Counted from the first letter of the stretch, positions 23,188 through 35,984 are shown. The stretch: DNA of 64,000 bases from Cryptomeria japonica (GCF_030272615.1 NC_081408.1:401909889-401973888); one strand, 5' to 3'. Numbers and translations are program-made. The notes: generated by a model not told the origin, from the letters alone.

Positions 23188-23464
23188 ATCTCCCCCTTTG
23201 GCATTGATGGCAATACAAATATCAATACCATTGATTGTTGTGATTGTGAATAGGAATCCTGGTTCACATTTTACCATGTACTCTCCTTGTCTTTAGCTGG
23301 TAGTTGGCTATGCATCTTGCCCCTGTCAATCATACAATTCATCTCCCCAAAATCACATAGTTCTTCTCCCCCTTTGACAATAATGCCAAAGTGAAAGTAA
23401 AACATGCAATGTCAAATTTCACTATTCAGCATCAACAGCCTGCAACTTGATGCTCCCCCTATGG
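23188..23464 (-). promoter_or_regulatory. C1 polypurine tracts
   Basis: On the minus strand CCAAAGGGGGAGAT (23188-23201) touches the LTR and would prime plus-strand synthesis. Two further tracts, CAAAGGGGGAGA near 23365-23378 and ATAGGGGGAGCA near 23452-23463, lie upstream at spacings also seen in C2. Confidence 0.75.
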
Positions 23465-23675
23465 AATAACTTCACTTCTACACCAATCCTGTTGTAAAAT
23501 TCTGCAAGTAGCTCCGAGAATGATGTACTCTACATCATGCTCAATTCACCTTATGAAGGGGTACAACCCCTAGCTGACTTTTAGGATACTCAAAAGTAGT
23601 CTTAGGCAGAGGTTTAGTAAAGATATCTACAAGTTGCTCCTTGGTAGAAACATGCTCTAAGATCACATCTTTACT

Positions 23676-24103
23676 CTACACTTTTCCCCTCAAGAAATGA
23701 TACTTCAATTCAATATGCTTGGTTCGTGTGTGCAAAATAGGGTTCTTAGAAATATTTAGGGCACTGGTATTGTCACATAAGATCTTTATAGGTTCTGTAA
23801 ACTTCATCTTGAAACCTTCCAGAATGTGCCTCATCCAGATAGCCTGGGTACAATTCATATAAGCTTTAACATACTCAGCTTCAGCAGTAGACTGTGATAT
23901 ACAACTCTTCTTTTGGTACTCCATGAAACAAGTCTTCCTCCAAGAAAGAATGCTCCACCATTTGTGCTTTTCCTATAATCAACATTACCTGCCCAATTTG
24001 CATCTGTATACACCTTCAATTCAAAGTTTCCTTCATATGGATACCATAATCCATAGTCAATAGTGCCTTTCAAATATTTGAATATCCTCTTAGTTTCTAT
24101 CAA
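23676..24103 (-). pseudogene. C1 RNase H
   Basis: Reads IFKYLKGTIDYGLWY, YTDANWAGNVDYRKST, FFLGGRLVSWS, then in a second, overlapping frame STAEAEYVKAYMNCTQAIW, LCDNTSALNISKNP and RTKHIELKYHFLR. These are the standard copia RNase H blocks, including the Asp and Glu metal ligands. A frameshift lies near 23900. Role: removal of RNA from the RNA-DNA hybrid during replication. Confidence 0.85.
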
Positions 24104-24124
24104 ATGTGTTTCCTTCAGATTCTT

Positions 24125-25172
24125 CTAGAATCTAGCAACTAGACCAACTGCATGAGCTATATCCAATTTGTTGTGAACAACATAGTACAATTTTCCAATC
24201 ATTGACCTGTACTCCTTCTCATCAACAGATGTGGCCTTATCTTCCTTAGACAATTTACAACCTATAACCATTGGTGTCCCAACTAGTTTACAGTCACTCA
24301 TACCAAATGTCTTTAATACCTCTTTCACATACTTATACTGTGTGATGAAAATACCACACTTCATTTTTTGTATTTTCAAGCCTATGAAATTTTTTATCTC
24401 TCCCACTAGAGACATTTCAAACTCACTTTTCATTTCATTTGCAAATTCATTGCTCATGTCATCTTTCCCTCCAAATATGATATCATCTACAAACACTTCA
24501 ATAACCAGTATCTTATCTCCTTCAAATTTGAGATATATATTTCTATCTTCACTGGTTCTCTAAAAACCTATCTTTATCAGGTGTGAATGAAGCCTTTCAT
24601 AACATGCTCTTGATGCTTGCTTTAATCCATTTAGTGATTTGTGCAACTTATATACCATGTATTTCTCATCAGTCAAAGCATAACCATCTATTTGCTCAAT
24701 GTATACTTCTTCTTCCAGTATTCCATTCAAAAATGTTTACTTCACATCCATCTGATATACTTTGAATCCCTTATGTGCTGAAAATGCAAGTTCTGACACC
24801 TTCCAATCTGGCCACTGGTGCAAAATTCTCACCATAATCTTCTCCTTCTTCTTGTGCATAACCTTTGCAAACCAATCTAGCTTTGTTTCAAACTACAATA
24901 CCATTTGCATTCAGCTTGTTCCTGAATGCCCACTTAGTACCTATCACATTTTTATTTAGTGGTCGGTGTACTAGGGTCCATGTGTTATTATTCTCAATTT
25001 GATCAAGCTCCTCCTCCATAGCTTTGACCCAATGATCATCTCCAAATGCTTCCTTAGCATTTCTAGGCTCAATAGTGGAGATCATGCAAGAATTCTCTCT
25101 AATTCTTCTTCTGGTTAACACTCCAACATCCTTATCTCCAATAATTTGTTCAAGATTGTGATTGAGTCTCAC
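24125..25172 (-). pseudogene. C1 reverse transcriptase
   Basis: RVT_2-type copia polymerase. The N-terminal part (24888-25172) reads CMISTIEPRNAKEAF, HWVKAMEEELDQIENNNTW and NVIGTKWAFRNKL. The middle (24500-24887) is in mixed frames. The active site MFVDDIIFG (about 24475-24496) keeps both Asp residues. ATPMVIG-like and GKLYYVVHNKLDIAHAVGL segments follow. Several stops and shifts make it non-functional. Confidence 0.85.
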
Positions 25173-25385
25173 ATACCTTGGAATAACATGACCATTATCT
25201 TTGGGTTCTTCTTCTTCATTAGCATCATCTTCTTCTGAATCTACCTATTCTGGTTGAACTAGTACAATAGCATTCTCTTTACCGGTTTCAGGTTTCACAG
25301 GTTTTGATTCCAAAAATAAAATGCAAGGATTTTCATCCTTTTTCTCCACATTGGTTTCCCCTGAGACTTCAGGATATTCATCCAC

Positions 25386-26108
25386 TCAAACATCGGCACT
25401 CTCAATTATTCTTTGTGTTTGGTTGTTATAACATTTGTAGGCCTTACTCTTGGTGGAATAACCAAGAAATATGCCTTCATCTTTTTTAGCCTCAAAATTG
25501 CTAACATAGTCACCTCTCTTAATAAAACGTTTTCTGCCAAATATCTTGAAATAACTAAAATTAGGTGATCTACCATACCAGTATTCATAAGGAGTCTTGT
25601 CTTTTCCTCTTTTTACTAAAATTTGGTTCATAGTGTAGACAGTTGTGCTTACAGCTTCTCTCCAAAAAGTTTTCACTACACCTCCTTGTATCAACATCAT
25701 TCTAGCAGCTTCAACAACTGACTAGTTATTCCTCTCTGCAATACCATTCTGTTGTGGTGTCCTCGGTGTAGAAAGTTGTCATTTGATACCATTTTCTTCA
25801 CAATATCTAGTGAATTCCTCATAAGTAAATTCATCGCCTTGATCAATCCTCAGACACTTTATCTTCTTGCCACTCTCATTTTCAGCTAAGGCCTTGAATG
25901 CCTTGAACTTACTAAATGCTTATGTTTTATCCTTCAAGAATGTGACCCACATCATTCTTGAGAAATCATCAGTGAAGATCATGAAATATCTATCACCTTG
26001 AATACTTTTAGTCCTAATTGGTCCACAGAGGTTTGTATGAACCAAATCTAACAAATGTTCTGCAAAAAAAGATTTGCTCTTAAAATTTGAGGATGTCATC
26101 TTTCCCAA
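25386..26108 (-). pseudogene. C1 integrase
   Basis: Core begins MGKMTSSNFKSKSF, then LLDLVHTNLCGPIRTKS and YFMIFTDDFSRMMW. The first catalytic Asp (HTDLCGP in C2) is Asn here: AAC at 26031-26033. The second block reads CLRIDQGDEF near 25838-25855. The C-terminal part (25386-25700) reads YTMNQILVKRGKDKTPYEYWYGR and FGRKRFIKRG, the usual copia integrase tail. With the Asp to Asn change the enzyme could not act. Confidence 0.85.
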
Positions 26109-26114
26109 CTGACA

Positions 26115-27002
26115 TTACTTACATAGAGCATTAATCGGTTTGTCCAACTGAGGCAAACCTCTCACTATCTTGGACTTACTCACTTTAACAATGTTATCAA
26201 AATTTATATGACAAAATATCCTATGCCAAAGCCAACTATCATCTACTTTAGCAATTAAACAATTGCTGACTTTAGGACTCGGGTGAAACAGGTTACCTTT
26301 AGTCTGCTTGTCGGTTGCAATCAGTTCACCTTTGCTCCAATAGATTTTGCACATACCATTCTTAAACTCCAATGGATATCCTATGTCATTGAGTTGAGCA
26401 ACACTCAAAAGATTGTGCTTTAGACCTTCAACCCAGTAGACATCATCTGCACTGCTCTTTCCATTAAGAGAAATAGTTCCCTTACCTTTGACCACACAGG
26501 GTGAGTCATTTCCAAATCTTACAACTCCACCATCAAATTTCTTCAAAGATATAAATTTGCTCCGATCACCGGTCATGTGATATGAACAACCACTATCAAT
26601 GATCCAATCATCTGAATTATCCATGCGAGAAACTAAAGCCTTTTGATTAGATGATTTCTCTTTAATGGCTACAAACACAATGTCTTCATTAGCATCACCC
26701 TCAGATTCCTCATCAGTGATACTACCATCAACTACAATAAGACAATCTAATTTGCCTTTTCCCTTGTACTTCTTGAATTTGTCTTGCTTGTGCTCATTAT
26801 CACCATTAGGACAGTTAGCTACAATGTGCCCAATCTTGTTGCATGCAAAACATTTCAAAGGTAATTTATCTCTATATTTAATGGTTCCTCTGGGCAACTG
26901 CTTGGCCAACAATGCTTCAAGCTCAACCAAATTGTATTCATCATCAACTTCTCTGCTGGATCTAGATTCATAACTGTGACTAACATATCTAATTTTCCTC
27001 AT
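26115..27002 (-). pseudogene. C1 Gag zinc knuckle, protease and pre-integrase zinc region
   Basis: A 295-codon open frame. The zinc knuckle CFACNKIGHIVANC is at 26811-26852. Protease active site WIIDSGCSYHM has Asp-Ser-Gly at 26589-26597. The pre-integrase segment GLKHNLLSVAQLND leads to LWHRIFCHINFDNIVK and GLPQLDKPINALC, the HHCC-type zinc region; the last Cys pair falls at the frame end. This is the normal Gag-Pol middle of copia elements and is open here, although neighbours are broken. Confidence 0.85.
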
Positions 27003-27655
27003 AGATGGGTTAGAAATTGAAGCTCTAAATGCAGACTCAGATTTCTGAACACTACCATCATAACCATTTTATTCAAAAGCAGCAAGCTTACCAATCATGG
27101 AGTCAAGGGTTACCCTAGTTTTGTCAATAGAATTTAGCTCCTGAAGGTTGTAACTCGGATAGCGTAGGCTGGTAGCAGGGTTATCAACACCTTACTAACT
27201 ACTGTGGCATCTTCCACTTTACCATCTGCACTCTTGATCTCACCAATTATCTCTTTTATCCTTTGACCATACTATTGGATATTCTCACCTTTAGCCATCT
27301 GCATGTCATCAAACTTTCCTCTTAGACTCTCTTCCTTGGAAATCTTCACATGTTCATCACCGATATAAATATTTTCAATTTTCTTCCATATCTCATACTC
27401 AGTCTCCAGACCATGGACATCAACATATTTTGCATCAGACAAAGAACTGATAATAGCCTCCAGTGCTTGATTGTTTTCTTGTTGCTCTTTCTTCTGCTCA
27501 TCAATCATAATCCCACTAGGTGCAACATATTGAGTACCAACATGTTCCCAGTATTGATTTCCTAGACTCTTGATATAAATTTTCATTCTATCACTCCATA
27601 TTCTATAGTTCTCTCTATTAAACTTCAGACCTTCCTTCTTCATCATGTTCTGCAA
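27003..27655 (-). pseudogene. gag: C1 Gag N-terminal part
   Basis: From the ATG near 27655 the frame reads MMKKEGLKFNRENYRIWSDR (key part), YWEHVGTQYVAP, LEAIISSLSDAKYVDV and GKFDDMQMAKGENIQ, the UBN2/copia Gag pattern. It is open to 27272, then continues in other frames with stops. The start lies about 50 bp from the primer site. Confidence 0.8.
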
Positions 27656-27702
27656 GATCTTTACCTCGAGCTATTAGGCTTAGACCTTATAGGACCTGAG
27701 AT

Positions 27703-27714
27703 GCTCTGATACCA
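27703..27714 (-). other. C1 primer-binding site
   Basis: + strand GCTCTGATACCA, so the element carries TGGTATCAGAGC, complementary to initiator-Met tRNA, with a two-base gap to the LTR at 27717. Confidence 0.92.
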
Positions 27715-27716
27715 AT

Positions 27717-29175
27717 TGATGGTATGATGAAAGAACAAGGATCCGGTCAACTACTAAGAGGGAGGGTGAATCAGTAGATAGAAAAATTGATATTAATTTC
27801 ACCAATCTCACAATCAACTTCTCAAAGTAAAACATAAGCATAATAATGATTAACCCCCCCTCTCAAGAATGATTAAACTGTCAAGTTAAACCGGTTTAAC
27901 TGTCAAGATTAAACTGTCAAGTTAAACTGGTTGTCTGTTACAACAGATTCACAATAAACAACTTGAAACTCATAAACATCAAAATAAATTTACTGACATA
28001 AGTAAAACTTAATTTCATATTTTTGTTGGTTATCATGACTTATCAAAGTGGATTAATTAGTTAAGCAAATCAACCATAGAAAACATAACCACAAAAACAT
28101 TCACCACTTGACATGATATTTTTGATGCGGAAACCCAAATGGGAAAAACCACGGTGAGATGAGACTCACAATATAACTATTTGAACTCTTTTGAAGTTTA
28201 CCCTGTTAGGAGCCAAGCCTATTAAAGCTTTACAAAAAGTTATGTTAAGAACAAATCTTGTTAGGGACCACCCGGTTAAGGGATTGACTATAATGCCTTG
28301 TTAGAAGTAATGCCCTGTAAGGAGTAACCCCGGTAGAGGATTTGAAATACAAGCTAATGGACCACCTGGTTAGAGGATTTAAATAACACCAAGCTTGTTA
28401 GAGCTTACCCAGTTAGGGGATTTCAAAAACTACTGTAATTGTTAGAAAACAATAGGGGTTTTCTGATCGATTTGAATAGCACTACACTTTCTTGTTCAGA
28501 TCATTTTCATGCTCCTCTTTGCCTTTACACAAACTGCAGATACATCATCCAGTTTGGCAACCATACACTTAACTTAAACTTTTCCAACTCTGAAACAAAA
28601 CAACTCATCGACCTTATAAACAAATCAATTAGGTTGGTAACACAACAAAAAACTAATTCTCTCATAGAGATTACAAACAAGTCAGTTCAAGTATGACCGT
28701 TGGATTACATAAAAATCTCTACACATCATTCAAGAAAGCCTCGACCACTCCTTGATCACTGCTTCATCGAACTCAGTAACTCATCACGTTCTTTGCATTA
28801 CATGCAATATACTTTCTCATTCCCTAGACAAAAACCATTACCTCAACACGCCAAAAACACTTTGAAACTCTCTTCATACAATATGCATATGTGTCATAAT
28901 CATTACCGCTCATCATCAGATCATAAACCAATACAACCAATTCACCAAACTTAATCGGTTAGGGTTTATCCAATCAACAGGTAGGGTTTACTAGTTCAAC
29001 TCTCCAATACTTAGCAATATCGGTTCACTCCACAAACTTACCTACCTGTTACAGTTCCTTTCACCAGCTCTTCCTACCAGTTACAAAACAATATTACAAT
29101 AATATCATTACCAGTTAATTGACATCAATGACAACATAGAATTTCATTAATGCAATCTTCATGCAAATGCCAACA
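27717..29175 (-). repeat. C1 LTR, right (5' LTR)
   Basis: 1459 bp, TGATGGTATGATG...ATGCCAACA. Longer than its partner by 44 bp, mostly through a local duplication of a TTAAACTGTCAAG-type word near 27880-27930. Minus-strand TATAAGG at about 28613-28619. TATGA follows at 29176-29180. Confidence 0.93.
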
Positions 29176-31350
29176 TATGAGCGTTGTCATTTGAGATAGC
29201 TTGGTCTATATCCTGTGTTCTGTATGCCTGAGATTATGACCAACAGGGGTCTAATCACAACACTTGTAGAGTGGTGGCACTTAAAGATGATTTTATTCCA
29301 CCTTCCAATAAACAAGGCTTCTATGACATTAGAGGATGTTTGGGGGATCTTACAACACCCTATCCACAACAATTGGGTGACATACGAGCTACGATCCAAG
29401 ATTGTAGCTCTTTATGATCTATATGAGTGCGACCCTAAGGTGTTAGGCCTAGATGACCTATATGAGATCAGGTGGGGGACTTTGATAGTAGCATATGAAA
29501 AATTTAGTGCAGTTTTATGTAGTTTGATTGTGGGCACATTGGTTCAAGCCCAACAAAATCATAGTTTCCTAATGGGTTGGGTTAGAGTACTAAGGTTTAT
29601 GGTTTCTGATCTAAGGGTATATTCTTATGGTCCTTGCATTCTTTCCATGCATTAACATCAATTACATTTAATTTCCTATTTAGGTACTTAGTGCATCAAC
29701 TATGAGATTACACTTTTATAGGTGTGGGCATGGGAGCACATCGTAGTGTTCTAACCTATAGTTAATGTATAGCTAGAGGAATGGCAGTCGTATGTATACA
29801 ACTATGCAAGTGCATTTTTTCAGTAGCACATGGGCTATACTGGTTATTGGCGACATGAGATAGACATTCTATAGCATTTCACTTAGAGATCATATAGAGA
29901 TGACCCCGGATAGGATAACGATGCTCATCATTTACCCTATTGCAAACAGTAGAAATATGTGATTGGTAGGACCATGAGATCACAACAAATCATAGATATT
30001 CAATTGCTTTATTGATTCCTCATATAAATTGCGGAGGTTCAAAGGGTTCCATAGAGGACAACTTGATTTGCTTGATCTTTTAGGGAAGTGATAAATTGGG
30101 GGTTATGCATCAGCCCTCTGGTAGCATATGCAAAGTTCAACATTTTTTTGTTTAGTTTAGTGGGCCTAGTAGTCAGCATTCATAGATGTAGGTATGACAC
30201 CTTATTTTGATATGTGGTGGGATGCATAGAGGTCAGTTCCATTGACACATCCCTTGATACACATTATTGGCAGCATTGGCTGACAAATAAGGCATGGTCG
30301 AGGTGGTCTTGGGAAAGGTGGGCAGGATGAGAGGGATGATGTTTTTTTGGGAGGATGGAGAGGTAGAGGCAAAGGTTGGGGGAGAGGGAGAGGGATGAGA
30401 GGGAGGGGAGGTGGAAATAGTGGTGATGGAGGTGGTGATGGGGGAAAAATTGTAGGAGGAGATTGCAGTAGTGGTGGAGGTGGTGATGGAGGATAGGTTT
30501 CCCCATTGATTGGACCATAACCAACACTAGATGGAGGAGAGGAGGGTATAGATTTCGATATCAAATAAGTTTAGGAGATAGAGGAGAAGATCGAGGATAG
30601 TGATTCTTCTAATGATACCTCTTCAAATTCCTTGAGCTTTGATAGTTCAAACTCTAGTGATGAGGGTGGTAACGATGACTAAGATGAGGGTGATGATGCT
30701 GCCATGCCTGATATACAATTAGCCAATGTCGAGTTTTAGGATGTATAGGTGAGTGAAGATGTCGCTTAGATCCTAGATGTGCAGGCTATGAGAGCTCAAA
30801 CTTAGGTGCTATTGGGCCAGATTGCAGAGTTAGACCTATGGCTACGTGTAGAGAGGAAATTTAAAGCCAAGGATAGGGAGGATTTTATTCAAGAGTAGGG
30901 TGAGTGGATATAGGAGAGGGATGCTCTTATTTTAGAGAAGGATTCTACTATTGTAGAGGGATGTTGCTATTGCAAAGAGGGACCATCTGCAGATTGAGAG
31001 AGATGATGTTGTTGATTGAGCGTAGCAGGCCATTGATTCCTATCAGTGGTACTATAGTGAGGGTATAAATGGGAGATCTATGGCTGACCTCCTATTTGAT
31101 TCAGGCCTTGAGATATCCTCCTAGCATTGATTATATGAGAGTGTGGTTCCTACAGGGCAGAGGGATCTGAGTTACAAGACTGATCGAACATAGAGTCGTT
31201 CACAAAGCCAAGGACACTTTAGAGCTACAACTAGTAATGAGAGTGTTATGGGACCACCACCTAGGCCTCCACCACCTTCAGGACATCCAAGGACAGGTAC
31301 TTTGGCTAGTGTTCAGGCCAGAGCTATAGATATCAAGGATACAGGGAGCA
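29176..31350 (+). pseudogene. Plant mobile domain protein relic, copy B
   Basis: From 29176 one frame reads GLYPVFCMPE, GLITTLVEWWHLKMILFHLP, ASMTLEDVWGILQHP, LYDLYECDPKVLGLDDLYEI and VYSYGPCILSMH to the TAA at 29653-29655, with one stop near 29197. Later fragments WAWEHIVVF, YTGYWRHEIDIL and KYVIGRTM lie at about 29720-29970. These match PMD relic A block for block. After that come a Gly/Arg-rich low-complexity run (30290-30490), an acidic Asp/Ser/Glu part (30590-30780), a charged coil-like part (30790-31020) and a LYESVVP box near 31135 shared with relic A, then a Pro-rich end. C1 splits its 5' end at 21772/29176. Confidence 0.75.
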
Positions 31351-32120
31351 CTAGTTGACTCTCTCTTATGATAGACACTTGTACATTTTGATTGAGTCTG
31401 GGGGCCTTATTATTTCACAGAAACATAATGACATTGTACTTTGATACCATTTTTGAGATATATATAATATGATATACAGTTTTGGTGGTGATACTATATG
31501 ATGTGCATGATGTTTCCTATATCATGCTTTGATGTTTATTATGTGATAGATGATTTATGATACCTATGTGATGTTTTATGTTATTTATATGCTCTACGCT
31601 TGTATATGATATGCAGTATATATTGTGGATTCCTTAGATGTTATTATGGATGTAGATTATTATATGTATGTGATGGATATGTGATGGGTTCATGATGGAT
31701 GTTGTGTACTAACATGATTTTATATGCAAGATGATTTATCTTTTTATTGATTTTATTTATATAGTAATGATTTTGATAGAATGCAATACATATGAGATTA
31801 TATTGTACATTATGATATGTTTATACTCTAATATGTGTGTGAATGCAAGATGGACATATTTTTACGTTCCAGAGTACCATGCCAAATTTACTATGTGCTT
31901 TGATGGAGGAATAGCTAGTGAGAAGAATTGACTAGTAAGAAATGAGGAACAGATGGGGAATAGGGATGATCAATTAAACAAAATGATTGATGTGAGGAAA
32001 CGAAACTATCACAAATTCTTGTGCTTTTTAGGTGTGTGACAATTTCATCATCGAGTCTTATTATGTCTCAATGGAGGTTTGTACACCAATTTATAAGAGA
32101 CTAATGTGTAGATGCTTTCC
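31351..32120. other. AT-rich 3' tail of PMD relic B
   Basis: Non-coding. 31430-31830 consists of TATGATGTGCATGATG-like words, as in the tail of relic A (3700-4210). Confidence 0.5.
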
Positions 32121-35100
32121 CATTTACATTAATAGACATATGTAAAACAAGGAGTAAATCCATTCATTCTAGGGTTGTTGTATTGAGGGTCAAGGTATGT
32201 GAGGTAGTCACAAGCATAGTTATCCCTGACTTCATTTTTGCATATGATACTTGTTGATTGAATGTACCAACACAAACACCCAAAATACCTATGCCCCAGA
32301 ACTTCATGGAGACACACAACAAACAGCAAACAAAGAAAAATGATCATGAACCATCCCAACTCCTCTAGTCACTTGTGGACATCCTTGAGCAGCATAGGAA
32401 CATGACTTGAGACAAATCGATAAAAGATAAGACTAACTAGACCAATGAACCAGCAACCATACTGACCTTTTTCATTGTTGATTTCTTGATGTAATCAAGA
32501 TAATGATGAAGATGTTTGGTTTCAGAGATTTAATACCATGTTGCAAAGGAGTGCAATGCCCCACATAGAGATAGTGCAATTAAGGATGGAAGGATAATGT
32601 GTAATAGATATGGATGGAGGAGTAATTTAGGTGTGTATGTTCCAAAGCATGCATGGATATTATTTTTCTCTAGCTTGGTCAAGATCAAGGGTAGGAATGG
32701 AGGATGCATTTGGATGGGATGAGGCATATGTGAGGGAGAATATGGGTAAGATAGTCAAGATAAAAGATAGGCAAGGAGGATGGACTTAGATATGATGTGA
32801 ATACAGGATAAGGGATATGGAAGATGTGAATGGTAGAATGGTATAGATTAATCTTGCCCCCAAGTGTAGACTGCAAGATGATGGGGATTACAATTGATGC
32901 TTGTTTACCATTTTTTCATCATGGTACTTACCCAAGGTGCCATGGGAAGTGGTTTTCACCATTGGATGGATTTTTTTTACTCTTTTATTTTTGGAATAGT
33001 TTGGATGGATAAGGATGAGGATAAGTGGATGTGGAAGATTGTGGATGCATGAAAGGGAGACAGAGGGAGGACTCAAGCATCTAGTTCCATGGTATATATC
33101 CCTTAAAGATGTGTTATAATTAATCAAGATAATTGGAGGAATGCTCATATATGTTGGTATAAATAAGTGATGAGATGGAATGGATGGAAGATGGAGGGGG
33201 ATAAACATTTATACAAAAGTTTGGACTAAAGGAATGGGATTGTGGAAAATGGATGGGGTTTTGGAATATTTATGGATAAATGGATGAGGATGTTGGGAAG
33301 ATCAACATTGGCACACATCTTGAAGGGTGGTGGATTTGTAGAGGAAGGGGTTTCCAATTATATGGAGGATCAAATATGGATTTTGGGAAATGAAGAGCCA
33401 AAAATGGATGAAGGGGATGATGGACTTGGGATGATGAATTTTGAGGCATAAGGGCCCAAAATGGATTTTGAAGATAAGGGATCTTTACATGGAGGATTGG
33501 AGGACTTATGAGTGGATGCAAATTTGGATTGTACTTTGAGATACACCTCATCTATGAGTAGTTTGTGAATCCACATAGTTTGTGTTTTTTTTCTTTTTGG
33601 GCCTTTGTGGCCTTTTGGATTTTTCTTTCTTTTGGATCATATTTTTCTTTTCTTGAGCATGTCTTTTTGATGGGACATGTTGATCCTTAGATTTTTATGA
33701 ATTTATGGCTTTATGCATTTAGATTTGGTATCCAAATTTATTCCAATATAAATGGCATGGGTTCATGAGGATGGATCACTTAGATATTTTATGGATGGTA
33801 TGGTGGAGGGAGAATGTTGGAAGGAATTCAAGGATGTGTGTCTTTGTTGATATTTCTTAGGGATTATTTGAGGTGATGGAGTGGTGGATGGAGGGATGTA
33901 AGTACCCAAGATGGATGGAAGGGATGAAGGGTGTAGCTTTGGAACATAAGGACCCAAACTAGATGCAGATGAGGAAGGCATGGACTTTAGGACATAAGTA
34001 CCTACAAGGAATTTGTAAGATGGGGGATGGGATTATTTGGACCTAGATGGAGGGATTTAATATTTGGAAGGGATGGAATTTATACCAACATCTTGAGCAT
34101 GCACTTTGTATCCAATGCCATATTTACATGTATTTTCTTTGACTTGAAGGGGTTCCAATACACCTTGTTTGTGGAGGTCTAACCCTTTGCCTTGATAATT
34201 CATTTGTTTACAAATATTTTTTCCAATGGGATACATATTATTTTTTAAAAAGGATGCGAGTCAATTTTGAGGGGGAGAGGAAGTGGAAGGAATGGTAAGC
34301 TCTTGGACAAAACCATGGTGGACGAAGATGGAAGAAGCAAGTTGATAAGTATGGGATACATAAATGGCTTTGATAGGAGGGATGGGATCTTGTGAAGGAT
34401 TAAATTATGTGTGGAATTAGGAGGAATATTAGGAGTGTGAGATGGATTGACATCATGAAATGGAGATGGAGGGATACTTTGATCTTGGCTTAGGATAGGA
34501 TCATGTGGTGGAGTGGAAGGGATAATTGGATCTTGAGATGGAAGGAGAGCACTAGATGGAGGGATTATTATTTTTTGACATGGAGTGGAGGGTGGACATG
34601 GATTTTGAGATGGATAGGTATCATGAGATAGAGGGATACTTTGATCTTGAGGTGGAGAGGGATCTATTCTAGCATGCTCTGGAACAAGGTCTTGGCATGA
34701 TTGGGGTTGTGGGGATTGTGTGATGGAGAAGGATATGGATTATTAAAATTGGGGAGATGGAGGGATGGTAGTGTCATGAAGCTTAGGGGATTGAGGTTTG
34801 TCTTGATTTTGAGGGGATGGAGATGGATGTAGGACTTGGGGAGATTGGGGAACTTTGTTCTGAGGTGGGGATTTAGTCTCCTTTACTAGTATTCCTTGGA
34901 TAAAATAATGAAGAAAATACTTGGAGGAATAGGATTATGTGAATGCTTGGGATTAGACAAAAGATTGGGATTGTGGGTTGGGGGATTAAGTGAGGAATTG
35001 GGATTATGAGGATCAAGTAGTGTAATAGATGTGAATTATAGGTAGGGGTAATGTGGGGGTTATATAAATATGGGGTAGAAGATGGAGGTATAGATGTTGG

Positions 35101-35984
35101 ATGGGAGAGGTATGTGGGTAAGGGATAATACGAAGACATGGATGAGGAATAAGATCTATTTTTCCTTTTCAAAGGCAGAGGAATAATAAGGAATGGGAGA
35201 TGGATTGGGATAAGATATAATGTATTAAGGTGGAATGGAGGGCTCGAATATGGGATTGACTTTGAAAGTGGATTGGGGTGGGAGATATGAATAGGTGGAA
35301 GTGGGATGACTTTAAGGCATACATGAGTTGGATGGGCATGGTTGATAGGTTGGATGGGTTGGAGGCATATATAGTTTGAGGAATGGGGTTTGACATAGAT
35401 CCTTTAACTTTCATAACCACTTTTTCAAACCAACCCATGATCAAGACATTCATCTCTTTGGGTAGCCATCTTTTGCTTTTATGCACACATCAAGACCATG
35501 CATGGGTAACCTCAAGATGAAAAGGATGCAAAATTATTTGAGATCAAATAGACAAAATTGGTCAAGAAATGATGAGGGGATGTGAGTTGACAATGTGGAC
35601 AAGGACTTAAAAAATTTGGATCTAACTTAAGATTTATTTGATAGGATTGGATTCAAATGAGAATTAGTCCTTGGATTAGGACAATACTGATTTAGATTTT
35701 GATGACACCTTGATCCTTAAATTAGGGTTAGGTGAGTTGTAGGAGTTAATGATGCGGGCCAAGAGCAAGGTAACAACCAAGATAAGATAAATTTAGATCT
35801 TTGGATTAGGATCTGATTCGATTAAGTCTTCTTCCACTTAGGATAGACTAAGTTCTTAAGAAAGATTAGACAAAGGATGAGGGTTTGGATCAACTTGAGT
35901 GATTAGGACTAATTAAGTGAGGTACTCGAAATAGATACTTTCCCAAGAACCACAATAATTAGAGATCAATGAATGATAAAGATC
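32121..35984. other. Purine-skewed low-complexity flank of PMD unit B
   Basis: 32360-32440 is related to 12510-12610 (PMD unit A flank). From about 32550 to 35400 the + strand is markedly G- and A-rich with few C, built from words such as GGATGGAGGGAT, GGATGGATGG and GATCTTGAGATGG. Minus-strand frames here give only Pro/Ser/His/Ile-rich low-complexity peptides and I do not call them genes. Confidence 0.6.
35980..35984. repeat. Left target-site duplication of G2
   Basis: AGATC; the right counterpart at 52466-52470 reads AGACC, four of five matching with one transition. Confidence 0.65.

Larger units (their letters stand above)
21773..29175 (-). mobile_element. C1: Ty1/copia element inside PMD relic B
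   Basis: 7403 bp with LTRs of 1415 and 1459 bp, perfect 5-bp TATGA duplications and an initiator-Met primer site. Minus-strand order is Gag, protease, integrase, reverse transcriptase, RNase H, the copia order. All pol domains can be read but in broken frames. It interrupts the PMD-like frame of relic B. Three G-rich purine tracts in the 3' region are a trait I associate with Sirevirus-type copia elements (from memory; lineage is inferred). Confidence 0.93.

Noticed and set aside
27703-27714. tRNA-like sequence GCTCTGATACCA and its many repeats
   Set aside because: These are primer-binding sites matching only the 3' end of initiator-Met tRNA; no cloverleaf surrounds them.
30202-30564. Pro-rich minus-strand frame
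   Set aside because: Shadow of the Gly/Arg, purine-rich tail of PMD relic B on the + strand.
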